DNA from: Clytia hemisphaerica
Taxonomy: Eukaryota > Cnidaria > Hydrozoa > Leptothecata > Clytiidae
Assembly: GCA_902728285.1 (NCBI GenBank)
Contig: CACVBU010000600.1
Span: 2,121,101-2,185,100 of the forward strand
Direction: 5' to 3'
Length of the DNA stretch: 64,000 bases
Shown here: piece by piece, positions 12,042 through 23,630 of the stretch
Layout: every line of letters begins with the position of its first letter
Position numbering within the stretch: the first letter of the stretch is position 1
The notes under the pieces: model-generated
Databases searched by the model: none
What the model saw: only the letters and a program-made list of their open reading frames with translations
Told to the model about the DNA's origin: nothing
Position numbers and translations under genes: made by a program

Positions 12042-12076
12042 GTGACAGACACACTCATGTGTGTCTGTCACCAAAA
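12037..12076. repeat. Perfect 40-bp inverted repeat ending the tandem array
   Basis: Two 18-base arms, TTTTGGTGACAGACACAC and its exact complement, surround a TCAT loop. It begins where the last 157-bp unit ends, so the array may be part of a larger fold-back element. Confidence 0.85.
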
Positions 12077-12409
12077 GCTCAACTGAAGTTGAGAAAAGAA
12101 GAACTTAAAATCTTAAATATTTTCATTTTGAAGAATTGGTGCAAAAAAGTAAAGCTGATCATTTTTTATTGTTTTAATCGAAATAGGGGATTTGGGAATT
12201 TTTTTTAGTTTTTCGCACAAACCCCTGTAACACTATAGATGAGCACCCCGTCAGATGGTTGGCAAACAATATCATCCACCAGGATGCATCCTCTCTTGTT
12301 CCCCCCTATTTTCTACTTTCCTATCTTCTATCCTGATTTTCTGACTTTCTCAAGTGTTTCTAACTGTTTTCTAAGTATTTTTCTTAAAATTTGCCCGTAC
12401 TGGTGAAAT

Positions 12410-12505
12410 AGGTCTCTGCCCCCGGCTCAAACCACCAAATGCAAGCAACCTTGGTTTACAAACCCAATGCCCAACTGCTTGCACCAACGAGACTCGACAG
12501 AACTC
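12410..12505 (-). mobile_element. tRNA-Thr-like SINE head (fragment)
   Basis: Read on the minus strand, the segment has an A-box-like TGGTGCAAGCAGTTGG, an anticodon-like hairpin GGGTTTGTAAACC with TGT in the loop, and a B-box-like GGTTTGAGCC. These are parts of a tRNA-Thr fold, but the acceptor and T stems are imperfect, so it is a degenerate tRNA-derived SINE rather than a working tRNA gene. Diverged direct copies of about 45 bp flank it at about 12206 and 12573. Confidence 0.45.
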
Positions 12506-12839
12506 TGTCATTCACAAATACTTAAAGCGTGTAATTTACAGACCTTAATTAAGAAAGCTCCCAACCCTACCTTAGTTTTTTGCACAAATCCCTGTAACTA
12601 TGGGCGAGCACCCTGTTGCTAAGATGGAAAATGAAACCACTCAAATGAAAGTAAAATCAGCCCGTACTGGAAATCCCGTAATCTTGATTTACGAATTTAA
12701 GTCTATACTGACATTTGCCCCATTTGTCCGGGGAATTGGCAAGGTTTGGGTCGTCATTAGACCAACTTACAGTATCAATTTCAATTGAAGTTAACAGTAA
12801 ATTTCGTTGATCTTTGACTTTTTTCTTTTGTTCAATCAA

Positions 12840-13576
12840 TAGACCTTTTTTCAAAGAGGCAACATAGCTTCAGCCAGGTTTTTAGGTCCCCCCAACAAAG
12901 TAAGGTCCCCCCAATAATTTACCTCCCCCAAAAAAATTGCCTTGTGCTAGGTCCCCTTAAACACTTGGGGAAAAAACAAAAAAATTGTTCTCTCGCCCCT
13001 TGTAGAGAAGTCAATAAAAAATATTTGCGAGTACAGTACTGATAAATGAAAACTCAATTTTACTTGTATTAGTATTCATGTTTACAAATCTTTTGCTTTT
13101 TATATTTGATTTAATAGTAAGATAAGAGATCTTTTGAAATTAGCTACACAGCCCCCAGAGTCTCAGTCAGATAATCTAGGTCCCCCCAACAATCTAGGTC
13201 CGCCCATATATTTTGGTAATTTTTAGCCCCCCCCCCAAAAAAAAAAATAAGGGGGGGCTGATGCTATGGCAACCCTGTTGAATAATATGTAGTCCAGCCA
13301 TACAAACAATGATACAGCAAAGCATAATTACTGTTTCATGCATATTGTAATAATCATGCATGGGTGTATCATTGTTTTTCTGCTGGACTACATAATAGAC
13401 CTTTTCTTAAAGAGGACGTCCTGTTGAATAATTATGTACTCCAGCCATAAAAACAATGATAGAGCCATGCATAATTACTGTATCATGCATATTGTAATAA
13501 TTATGCATGGTTTTATCATTGTTTTTCTGCTGGACTACATTTTATTCAACAGGGTGGCCTCTTTGAAAAAAGGTCT
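12840..13576. mobile_element. Inverted-repeat element containing two tandem hairpins
   Basis: The outer ends are AGACCTTTTTTCAAAGAGGC and its complement at 13557-13576. Inside are two copies of a hairpin of about 125 bp (13276-13394 and 13422-13552), each running from TGTTGAATAAT...GTAGTCCAGC to the complement GCTGGACTACAT, with ATGCATGA-type loops. A partial outer end (AGACCTTTTCTTAAAGAGG) between them suggests the inner unit duplicated. Confidence 0.7.
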
Positions 13577-14099
13577 AAGATACAATGTGTTGCTCTAAAT
13601 ATTGCGCACAGTCAGACAGTCACAAACAGCAGAACAGACAGTGAGCTGGTGCAAGTTGCTAGTAGACTGGATGGACTCAAAAGGTAACGAATTGCAGACC
13701 TTTTTGTTGTCACAGAGAGCGCATTGAGAGAATAATACAAGTGTTGGTCTCGGCAAAGAAAATGGGGTAATCCAGAAAGCCAGACAAATAATAAAGTAAC
13801 CTGGATATCCAAGCTCAAAATTGTAAAAGATACTAAGTTTCAGTAACATCTAAAAATTCCCATGTTTTGATCTTCCCATTTCTTCTCTACCATTATTATT
13901 ATTTTTATTTGGATGCGTGGTCACACCCAAGGGAGATAATTAGGTATTCAATTGTTATTTGCTTCGAAAAAGAAAAATCAGGGAGATTTGCAAAGCAGCG
14001 TACGCGCCTTGCTGATCACCCACGCGGTCCATACAAATACTTAAAGGCAAACACTTCAAGTTAGAAGCAGCCAACAAGCCCATTTCCCCAAAATATCTG

Positions 14100-14400
14100 T
14101 TTCCCTTTTCCAGGAGAGATCGCTTTTTTTTAAATGGGGAAACAGGTTCGAATTTCTAGGAAAGACCTTTTCCTAAAGCTATCTGTTTCCCTGCTCCAGC
14201 TGATGACGTCATCAGAGAGAAACAGATCAATATTTCTAGGAGATGACATAATAAATTGGGAAACTACTACTATCTGTTTCCAAAATAATTGATATTGCAT
14301 TGGAAACAGATTGAACTTTCTGGGGGAAAACAGATATCATCTAACAAGATGACTATAATGTCAAGATGCCAATTAATGTGATCAATAAAGTGTGAGTTGT
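14100..14400. repeat. Inverted repeats of TATCTGTTTCCC with a TGATGACGTCATCA core
   Basis: TATCTGTTTCCC and its complement GGGAAACAGAT recur in both orientations. At 14200-14215 there is a perfect 16-bp palindrome, CTGATGACGTCATCAG, containing a CRE core. A fold-back MITE is likely. No gene was identified in the 1 kb downstream. Confidence 0.55.
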
Positions 14401-15425
14401 AAAAACAATTACCTCTATTATTCTGAATCTGTTGTTCGTGTTTAAAACGTTAACAATTTTGTAATAAAAAATTTTGTTTTGTATAAAAGAAGTAATTATT
14501 GTTATTTGGTTCAATTGGTCCAGTGTATCAAATCTCTCAGTTTAGTTTATTAGTTGACACTTTGATATCTTCATTGCATCACAGCGAAAGGTTTGTTTTT
14601 ATTTTAGTTTGTATCTTTGAAAGACCCCATCGGATTTAGGCAGGGCTGTCGGATTTAGGACCACTTACGGTATATATTCCTTATAAGCTTGGGAGAACAT
14701 ATCAAAATTTTAATTCTGAAAATTGTGAAAACAGATCAAAATTTTCTCAGATTTTCTAGGGAAGATACTTTGAGATTAAAAATTTAGGTTTTGAGGAGAA
14801 ACAGATTTTCATTTCTACGAATAAGATTTTTGAAAATTTTGGCCAACAGATCAAATTTTCCAATGTTTAACAAAAGGACCTTGCTCTGGATGCTTTCGTC
14901 AAGTCGGCTCGCATAATTTCTTATACGCGCGCCACACCATTCAGATCTCTGATTTGCTTGGACCAACCAATCAGAATATCTGCATAATCATCCTCATATG
15001 AGAATGCAGACGATCTAGGTAAACCAGACCGTAAACATAAGAAATATCAAAATCAAGAAAAAAGATTAAGGGCTGGATATCCAGGCTAATAATAAATGTC
15101 TTGTCCCAGCTGGTGTCATACTAATCTAAGGCGTAGATCACAAATAAGTTGTGTTCGCGTCGCCCGACCAACTCACTTATTATCTAAAAAATCAGACACT
15201 TTTCAGTCGGAAAGTCGGAAATCTATCGGATTTTTTACCAATATTTTTCAAAGCATTTTGTACATTCATCGTTAGTCGCCGATTTGATCATCCAGTGTTA
15301 GTTCAAAGAAGCTTTCCGTCCATAATCTTTCAAAGATTGTTTGCGTTAAAAAGCGCTATGCGACTGTTTTTTGCAACCGTGATATGTAACAAAGATCATA
15401 ATGCAGCTAGTGCGCTTGATAATTC

Positions 15426-15922
15426 CCAGACGATCTCAATCGAACGGAATCGACGATAGAACCAGTCGAACAAAATCGAACGCAATTGACCGATTGAAAT
15501 TCGATTGTCGAACACAATCGAATCTCAATCGAATATTACTGCAATTTTCAGATTCGATTGATATTCGAAATTGCGTTTGATTGATGTTCGATTGTGTTCG
15601 ATTGCGTTCGATTGTCGATTCATTGACCCCCGGATTGTTCATCGCATAATTTCTACGGGAAATCGAAAGTAATTTCATTTGGCTTGTGATGTTTGAGAGC
15701 TTGGATGTTGGGAAGCTGCAAGAATAAAGCCAGGCAATCTCAATCGAACAGAATCAAAGATCGAACCAGTCGAACAACAATCGAACCAATCGAATATTAC
15801 CCAGAATTTTGACGTTCGATTGAGATTTGATTGCGTTTGACAATCGAATTTCAATCGGTCGATTGCGTTCGATTTGGTTCGACTGGTTCGATTGTCGATT
15901 CCGTTCGATTGAGATCGCCTGG
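15426..15922. mobile_element. CCAGACG-family element, copy A, with inner hairpin
   Basis: The left end is CCAGACGATCTCAATCG and the right end GAGATCGCCTGG. The sequence is dominated by AATCGA/TCGATT words in both orientations. An inner unit at 15730-15922 has its own CCAGGCAATCTC...GAGATCGCCTGG ends. It is about 90% alike to copy B at 18005. The frames across it come from the TCGATTG repetition and are not genes. Confidence 0.75.
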
Positions 15923-16088
15923 TATATAATTCTTGCTGCGCGAACAAACCTATGTTCAGGGCGCATTTTTCCAATAATTCTAGTGCTGACCGACTGCCTA
16001 GGTTCAGAGCGCACTTTTCCGACGATTTTAATCCCGACCGACCGACTCACTTTTTGGGGCTGGAAATGACGCGAACACAACTTATAAT

Positions 16089-17257
16089 CCAGACGTCCGC
16101 GCTCGATAGGATCGATCATCGGAACGGCTCGATGACGGATCGTTATGTGATCGATGGATTACTTAATCGACTCATACTCGATTTACCATCGATAACAAAT
16201 CGATTAACGATCGATGACGAATCGATTAACAATCGATGACGAATCGATTAACAATCGATGACGAATCAATATACTCGATAGGATGGACAGGCCAAAATTT
16301 TCCCCTCAATTTTTAGAAACCAAACTAATTTCATTTGAAAGTCCTTACCTTTGTGAGAAAAATGAGGGGTCATTTATTAGAATTGGTTAAGTATTCCCAA
16401 AGTTATTCCATTTTCAAAACACAAAAAAATCACCTTTTCAAAGAATCGCCTCCTTACACCACGCCAGCAAGAAATAATTTTCGGACCAAAATCGCGCCAA
16501 AAATGGCGGATGAAATCTAGTCTTCCGTGTGGCGGGGTGTGGGGAGTTTTGCCGGTACGGTCTGAAAATCGGCCCGATGACTGTTGTTAAACTTTAGCTT
16601 ATCGCTAATGAGCTGGAAATGATAGCTGAAAACAAATTTCACCACTAGAAAGCTGAAATCCTCAGCTTTCAGATGGTGTATGCTGCTTACATGAAAAAAT
16701 CCGCAATCTTGTTGAAAAATTGCAATTCCTTCTATTTTTTCAAAATTCCGGTTTTCAAATAAAGCAGCATGTGGTAGATTGTAGCCTAATCTTACCCTCT
16801 GGGTTTACTTAAAAAACCGCGATTGAAAAGATGAACCAGCTCAATCACAGCCATTTGTTTCAATGTGGGACGAGAATTTTCCGGTGCCGTGGTCAGCGCT
16901 AAATCGCGTTTTCACCTTGACGTCGAAAAACATGAATATCTTTGGAAAGAAAATAGATACCTGGATGCAGTTTTTTTTACTTGTTTCCCTGATAATTCCT
17001 GATTGATTTATAAAAAAAGAATGAACAGATTTGGATGATTCAAAGGTAAGTTCTAATGCATTGAAGTTCATTTTTGTAAATTCTTCCTCATTCCGGGCAA
17101 AAAATCCCGACGAGTGCAACGAAGGATCGATACTCAAGACTTTTTAAATGGCTGAATCTTCCATCGATCTCCTATCCGGTTAAATAATCCATCGATCACA
17201 TATCAATCCGCCATCGAGCCGTTTCGATGATCGATCCTATCGAGCGCGGACGTCTGG
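16089..17257. mobile_element. CCAGACGTCC-ended element with TATAAT duplication
   Basis: The ends are CCAGACGTCCGCGCTCGATA and its complement at 17238-17257, with subterminal TCGATC-rich arms. Perfect 6-bp duplications TATAAT flank it (16083-16088 and 17258-17263). Its 1.17 kb includes frames of 61 codons (16335, plus) and 98 codons (16841-17137, minus) without recognisable domains. A short cargo exon cannot be excluded. Confidence 0.8.
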
Positions 17258-17882
17258 TATAATGAATAATGTGATTGACGCCTCCTATAAAATGTCATAC
17301 TCATAGGTAAATAAATAGTCGTCAGAACCTTTAGGCATATTTTTGCGAAGCGAATTTATGAGCGAAGCAGTTTTGCTATATTGTGCACGTACCTTTAACT
17401 TCTATCCCAAGCGAAAATTTGCTATAAAATTTGCTATATAAATCACATCTTAAAACCGATGATTTTATCAAAATGACATTGAATGGTTTGTCTTGAAGCC
17501 ACGAAAACTTTCTCGGTTTGGTAGCTAGGACTGCAAAAAATGCTGTTTTAAAATGGTGTACCCTAACAGTGAACAGCACAATTACCGGAAGCCGAAACAC
17601 GGGCTTAGAATCTGAAGTTGATCAAATTGCCGCGCGGGCGGCACGCATCTAAGCAATCTAAGCAGTGGTTCTTCGGTTTTAAATGTTTATTTTGCTGTTA
17701 AATGGAAAAAAATTAGTTTGAACGTTCACAGAAAGGATCTTCATCATCCCTTGAATTCTAACAGCAAAAGTATCAAGTATCAAATAAGGTCAATCAATGA
17801 GAGGTTTTTGCAAGTCGCGCGGGAGGGCGGGAGGAGTGCTCTTTTAGTGAACGAAACTTACCAAGTGGATATTCTATGATAA

Positions 17883-17982
17883 ACCAAATCTCCTATCCGG
17901 ATCGATAAGTAATCCATCGATCACATATCGATCCGTCATCGAGCCGTGCCGATGATCGATCCTATCGAGCGCGGGGGTCTGG
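17883..17982. mobile_element. Partial CCAGACG-family end inserted in unit 1
   Basis: A 100-bp remnant related to the right end of the 16089 element, ending CTATCGAGCGCGGGGGTCTGG. It is flanked by GATAA on both sides, and the uninterrupted site GATAAAGAAGTACAG is kept in unit 2. The left end appears lost. Confidence 0.65.
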
Positions 17983-18004
17983 GATAAAAGAAGTACAGAG
18001 GTAA

Positions 18005-18499
18005 CCAGACGATCTCAATCGAACGGAATCGACGATCGAACCAGTCGAACCAAATCGAACGCAATCGACCGATTGAAATTCAATTGTCGAACGCAATCGA
18101 ATCTCAATCGAATATTACCGCGATTTTCAGATTCAATTGATATTCGATTGCGTTCGATTGATGTTCGAATGCGTTCGATTGCATTCGATCGTCGATTCAT
18201 TGACCCCCGGATTGTTCATCGCATAATTTCTACGGGAAATCGAAAGTAATTTCATTCGGCTTGTCATGTTTGAGAGCTTGGATGTTGGGAAGCTGCAAGA
18301 CTAAATCCAGACGATCTCAATCGAACGGAATCGACGATCGAACCAGTCGAGCAACAATCGAACCAATCGAATATTACCCAGAATTTTGACGTTCGATTGA
18401 GATTCGATTGCATTCGACAATCGAATTTCAATCGGTCGATTGCGTTCGATTTGGTTCGATTGGTTCGATCGTCGATTCCGTTCGATTGAGATCGTCTGG
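18005..18499. mobile_element. CCAGACG-family element, copy B, with AGGTAA duplication
   Basis: The ends are CCAGACGATCTC and GAGATCGTCTGG, with perfect 6-bp duplications AGGTAA at 17999-18004 and 18500-18505. Unit 2 carries the empty site as one AGGTAA in CAGAGGTAATCAAATTTG. An inner hairpin unit (18307-18499) has the same end sequence. No transposase is encoded. Confidence 0.88.
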
Positions 18500-18907
18500 A
18501 GGTAATCAAATTTGTCGAATTTGTCAAGAAATATAAATCAAAACTGCCCAATAAGCCATCTTTGTACATTTTTGTTTTTGTTTTATTTTTATGTTTTGAT
18601 GATTTTGACAGACGATTCGTGATTCGAATAAAAATGTTCGATCGTTCGACTAATATCGTTCGATTTTATTAAGGCACCATTTACACTAGAATAACTAGAA
18701 GGAAAAAAAAGAGCGATGCGCGGCGGGTGTTGTGCCGCCGTGGATTATATGGTGTGTTTGAGCCATTAAGGCTCTTACGAGCCTGTCTGTATAGCGGCTT
18801 TATTAGAGGGATTTTTAGAGTGTCTCTTATTTTTGCTAGCAACTTGCGAATTGAGGGGGAGTCTGGATCGCTTCGCAACCCTTATACAATACGGCTAGTT
18901 CATAATT

Positions 18908-19905
18908 GCGAAGCGAATTTATGAGCGAAGCAGTTTTGCTATATTGTGCAGGTACCTTTAACTTCTATCCCAAGCGAAAATTTGCTATAAAATTTGCTAT
19001 ATAAATCACATCTTCAAACCGATGATTTTATCAAAATGACCTTGAATGGTTTGGCTTGAAGCCACGTAAACTTTCTCGGTTTGGTAGCTAGGACTGCGAA
19101 AAATGCCGTTTTAAAATGGTGTACCCTAGCAGTGAGCAGCAACAAAATTACCGGAAGCCGAAACACGGAATCTGAAGTTGATCAAATTGCCGCGCGGGCG
19201 GCACGCATCTAAGCAATCTAAGCAGTGGTTCTTCGGTTTTTATTTTGCTGTTAAATGGAAAAAAAATAGTTTGAACGGTGACAGAAAAGGATCTTCATCA
19301 TCCCTTGACTTTTAACAGCAAGTATCAAGTATCAAATAAGGTCAATCAATGAGAGGTTTTTGCAAGTCGAGCGGGCGGGAGGAGTGCTCTTTTTAGTGAA
19401 CGAAACTTACCTTGCAAAACCAAGTGGATATTCTTCTATGATAAAGAAGTACAGAGGTAATCAAATTTGTCGAATTTGTCAAGAAATAAATCAAAACTGC
19501 CGAAGAACCAACAAGCCATCTTTGTACATTTTTGTTTTTGTTTTATTTTTATGTTTTGTGATGATTTCGACAGACGATCGATTCGTGATTCGAATAAAAA
19601 TGTTCGATCGTTCGATTTTATTAAGGCACCATTTACACTAGAGAGGAATAACTAGAAGGAAAACAAAAGAGCTATGCGCGGGCGGGCGGCGGCGGGTGTT
19701 ATGTCGCCGTGGATTATGTGGTGTGTTTGGGGCATCAAGGCTCTTACAACCAACTCAATGCTTACGACCCTGTCTCTTATAGCGTCTTTATTAATTAGAG
19801 GGATTTTTAGAGTGTCTCTTATTTTGCTGCTAGCATGCAACTTGCGAATTGAGGTGGAGTCTGGATCGCTTCGCAACCCTTATACAATACGGCTAGTTTC
19901 ATCAA
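18908..19905. repeat. Segmental tandem duplication, unit 2 (empty site)
   Basis: Second copy of the unit at 17345, lacking both transposon insertions. It preserves the pre-insertion sequence and shows that the duplication and insertions happened in this lineage. The short frames inside do not match a known protein. Confidence 0.85.
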
Positions 19906-19909
19906 TATT

Positions 19910-21440
19910 CCCTGATTAGGAACTTGATAGCTATCCCCAATAGGATTCAAAAAATCATAAACTTTTGACTAAAAGTTTACCTGTTTACCTGGACTGGACC
20001 ATGGACTAATTTTCTTGTGAAGTTTCATCAATCACCACTGCAAAGCTAGCATCTTTAAATATAAAGATTACGTAATGCAATAAATTCCGCCACAGAAAAT
20101 AACAACAACGATGGCGGATTTGACGGCCGCCCACGCTTAAGATCTAAAGTTTAGCGGTGGTCGATTAGATTGGCTCGGGGATTGGCCTGGGGGGGGGGGG
20201 GTTATGATTTGGCCTACGTAATGTGCCGCACTTAAGGGTCGGGTTTTTCTGCATCCCAAAATGCACTGTAAGGGTGTGTTTCTGTGAGATTGCAATGCAA
20301 ATGCAAGGGTCGAATTTTAAAACAAATTCAAAATAATTGTTAAAAAGAAAGAATTTTACTTCTCGTTTGTTTAAAAAAATTTCTATTGTCTGATAATTAC
20401 AGCTGACAAGAATAATTTTCTCAGTTTTTCTTTGAAACAGCAAATTTCCCAAGCTTTTTCTCTTCAAACGCAGATTTACAGCTGAGAAATATAGTGCACT
20501 AAAGGGTTGGGTAAATCAAGAGAAAATGCACTGAAAGGGTACCTTTTCAGCCATATTGAACTGCACTGTAAGGGTACGATTTTGAAAGGCAGATTTTGCG
20601 CAGGACATACCGTCGTTTCAAAATCGAGTGCCCCCCCTGGGGGATTGGCTGCTTCTGACTATGCTAAGGAGTAATCTGGGGGTATTGCGTCTGGGGGTAA
20701 AGCATACTCGAAAAACGCGACAATTACACGAAATACAAAATCTACCGTAGGAATTTGGTGGATCCAGCCAACGCAGCATTATTGCACCCTGAGAGATATT
20801 GAAAATGAAAATAACCCCAAAATTGGTGATGATTTAAATAACTCAACCTTCATGTACTTTTAGCTGATTTAATCAATGAAACATGACAAAAAAACCTTTA
20901 GTAAAGAAAAGCATATCATATATGGAGCATGGATAGATAGAGCATATGTACCATAAAGAGTTCCCATAATAGAATGTGTCAGCTCAATTTCATTAGCCAC
21001 ATTCTACGAATGGATAAGAACGAGCTAATCAACACCTACGCACTGTATCTTCCGTCACATGACGATCTCCTTTGTCGACTAAATTTTAAAATTAATTGAC
21101 CCAACTGGTGTTCTAACGGCAAACGGCATATAATTCGAGGAGCTGATCATTACGAAAACAGATGGACCATGGAGGAAACTTGCAGTTCCTACTCCTTAGC
21201 CGAACGATGATGTTGTGTGCAAAAATCAGGATCTGAAATTATTTATTTCTTGAGCAATTTGCTTTTATGTTAGCATTGGTAGTTTTCACAATTTACGAAA
21301 CGGCCGTCATTCTGATTTTTCTCGGGATGCAGACATGACGGTATGATTTCATTAAAATACCCGAAGCAAAAAGAGTGAACGCAAAAGAAAACGTCTCTTT
21401 AAATTTTTTTAAGTCTCCTCTTTTTTATTACCCCTCGGTA
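19910..21440. other. Intergenic stretch, no gene seen
   Basis: At 20200-20640 there are diverged copies of a GCACTGTAAGGGT-bearing repeat and a G-run (20191-20201). A 30-codon open stretch at 21011 begins MDKNELINTY but has no recognisable domain. Nothing else is supported. Confidence 0.5.
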
Positions 21441-21472
21441 CATCTACTTTGAGATAAGTCAAAATCCTACCC

Positions 21473-21625
21473 TGAAAAGCACATGTCAAAATCATATATT
21501 GACGCTGTGCCGACGAATCGAGATTCCATTCATCGCGCAATCAACGAAGACAAAAGTAACCATGACGACCATCATAAAGTCTGTCTTATTATTTCGATTC
21601 AATTAAAAGTGACAGTTCGTACTAA
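21473..21625 (+). pseudogene. Fragment of the cysteine-rich gene found at 35.7-36.2 kb
   Basis: The segment around GACGCTGTGCCGACGAATCG closely matches the minus-strand frame at 35685-36194 and continues into its 3' flank (GTCTGTCTTATTATTTCG). About 90 bp present in the other copy are missing here, removing the end of the frame. It is a truncated, internally deleted duplicate. Confidence 0.65.
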
Positions 21626-22057
21626 TTTTCTCCTTTGTGTTACGAGTGATTAATCGTTAATTGCACGACAAAACATACGATTCCGAGGTAATCGTCAGTA
21701 AATAATCATTAGTAAATCATAGTTTTTTTGTAAACATTCGAAAACCTCCTTTTTTTCTTTTGTTTAAAAAGAAAACATTGCAGTGTAATTTTTCTTTGTT
21801 TTCAATTAAAAGAAGCTATTGTAACGTAACATTTCTTTGTTCTTTTTTATATTGAAGAAAAAAAATGTCTTTGTTTTTTATTATATAGTAAAAAAAAATC
21901 TCTGACACAGGACTTGGGAGAGAAAAGAATAAGGGGACAAAAGTGTCCCCCCGCCGAAGAGTGCAAAAAGTGGTAATAGTGCAATTAACGATTAATCGCA
22001 CTCCTCTAAACCAATCAGATTCGAGTAATTTTGCACGGCTGACGATTACGATAGAAA

Positions 22058-22165
22058 TCTCTTAGGAATTCCTCGAGGGAATTCTATTGTAATACCCCCG
22101 AAACAATCCCACAATGCATCGATGTTTTAGAAAAATCAAAACCTTCGATAAGGTCTATTATGCAA
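22058..22165 (+). repeat. Copy of the LINE 3' flank seen at 61.3-61.4 kb
   Basis: The run from ATCTCTTAGGAATTCCTCG through CAATCCCACAATGCATCG to AGAAAAATCAAAACC matches the minus strand just beyond the end of the LINE frames at 61457. It is probably a 5'-truncated insertion of that element's 3' region, or a short repeat shared by both sites. Confidence 0.6.
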
Positions 22166-23389
22166 AATTCTGAGACAGAAAGCCGCTTCAGATACCCATC
22201 TAAGACGAAAGAGCTTTTAACAAACTTTTAACATTTTGAAAAAGGAAACTGGAAAAGAGATAAGGATACATACAAAGCATTGAGGACACTTTTGGAAAGT
22301 CTCGGCGTGTTGGTAACAAAACAAAGCGTGTGTATTTTGAGACAATGCTGTGTTGATGAGGTTAGCAAAGTTATGACAACACTAGGTCGTGACCTTCTTA
22401 TGCAGCTTTTAAATGGAAGAGAAACAGGTGCCTTCAGTGGATAAAATTTTGTGTGGATTGATAAATTTGAAACAGATAAATGTGACATGAATCTTTGGGA
22501 TTAATTTTTCTGAAAAGTAGTCTTTGCAAAAATTTTGAAATATTGGTCAAACCCCCTTGGAAAATGAAAGAAATTGGTTAATTAATCTCCATACAGACTT
22601 TCCAGGTAACTTTTTAAGAAGGCTGAATTGCGAAATTTTTTCCACGCAAAAATGAAACCACATGAGGTTACCAGAGGTCAGGAATCATGGAGTTGTGTTT
22701 TGACTTGATTTCAGGCCAAAAACCATACCTTTCATTAACCCAATAAATACTGGAACAAAATCATTCTTGAAATGTCAAAATAGCATCATAGTAGGCAAGG
22801 TTTATCTCAAAATATGCTTGGTCATATGTACAGTATTATCGTTTTTCGCGAAAGAGGTTTTCTACTAAGACCTAGGAAACTTTTTAGAGCTCAAAAATTG
22901 ATTTATAAGGCAAAATCCCTTGACGAAATTTAAAAATCATCAAAATCTGAAACCAGTTACTTTAATGAGATAAATTTTCGTGACGATTAAATTTCGCAGA
23001 TTTTGCGGATTTTGGTGTCATCCGCGAAATTAAAGCCCATGGAAATTTTTAAGGTCTAATCCGCGAAATCTTTTGAGCAAAACTCAAGTGATCTCAAATA
23101 ACTACTTTTAGAATGTCAACTTTTATCAAATAAGCGCTAATTATGCGTATTTCAACATCTAGCATGTACAATTTGGCAGTATAAAGTGCAAGTGCAAAAT
23201 CATAAATTTTGTCTCATGATGCCATCCGCGAAATTAAGTCCCTTTCTCCAGATAGGTCGAGAAATCTCAACCTACTATTTATCGAGCTATGTTTTGCAAA
23301 TTTGATCCTTAAAAAGCTTGTAAACGCTCGATGTGTTTCGGAACTCACATCGTGAGCTCACTTGTCTGCATGAATAACGATGATTCTAT

Positions 23390-23605
23390 GGCCCCCTTGG
23401 TGGATCCATCCATTTTGCTCAAATGAGCAATCTCCCTTGGTGGATCCATCCATTTTGCTCAAATGAGCAATCTCCCTCGGTGGAACCATCAATATTTTGT
23501 TCGGATGTCTGCATGAATAACGATGATTCTATGGTCCCCTTGGTGGATCCATCCATTTTGCTCAAATAAGCAATCTCCCTTGGTGGAACCATCAATATTT
23601 TGTTC
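23390..23605. repeat. Tandem CCTTGGTGGATCCATCCATT minisatellite
   Basis: Modules of CCTTGGTGGATCCATCCATT, TTGCTCAAATGAGCAATCTC and GGTGGAACCATCAATATTTTG recur four to five times. The last module ends about 25 bp before the acceptor of the first visible RSL1D1 exon, so it lies in an intron. Confidence 0.75.
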
Positions 23606-23630
23606 AAACCACTTTCACTTTCGTTTTCAG

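Larger units (their letters stand above)
17345..18904. repeat. Segmental tandem duplication, unit 1 (with insertions)
   Basis: The unit runs from GCGAAGCGAATTTATGAGCG to CTTATACAATACGGCTAG and is repeated directly at 18908. This unit is longer because two CCAGACG-family pieces (17883-17982 and 18005-18499) have inserted. The rest aligns closely with unit 2, with small indels. Confidence 0.85.

Noticed and set aside
11657-12208. 133- and 156-codon frames on both strands
   Set aside because: Both are translations of the 157-bp tandem repeat and its flank.
12410-12505. Functional tRNA-Thr gene
   Set aside because: Stems are imperfect and the acceptor stem is not complementary; a SINE fragment explains it better.
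13599-13678. Possible plus-strand exon after GCGCACAG and before GTAACG
   Set aside because: Short, with no recognisable peptide and no partner exon. It does not match the missing RSL1D1 N-terminus.
15436-16239. Clusters of 80-121 codon frames
   Set aside because: They reflect TCGATTG/CAATCGA repetition in the CCAGACG-family element.
22215-22445. 72-codon plus-strand open stretch (EKGNWKRDKDTYKAL...)
   Set aside because: No start codon near the beginning, no clear splice sites and no known family. It may be an element relic.
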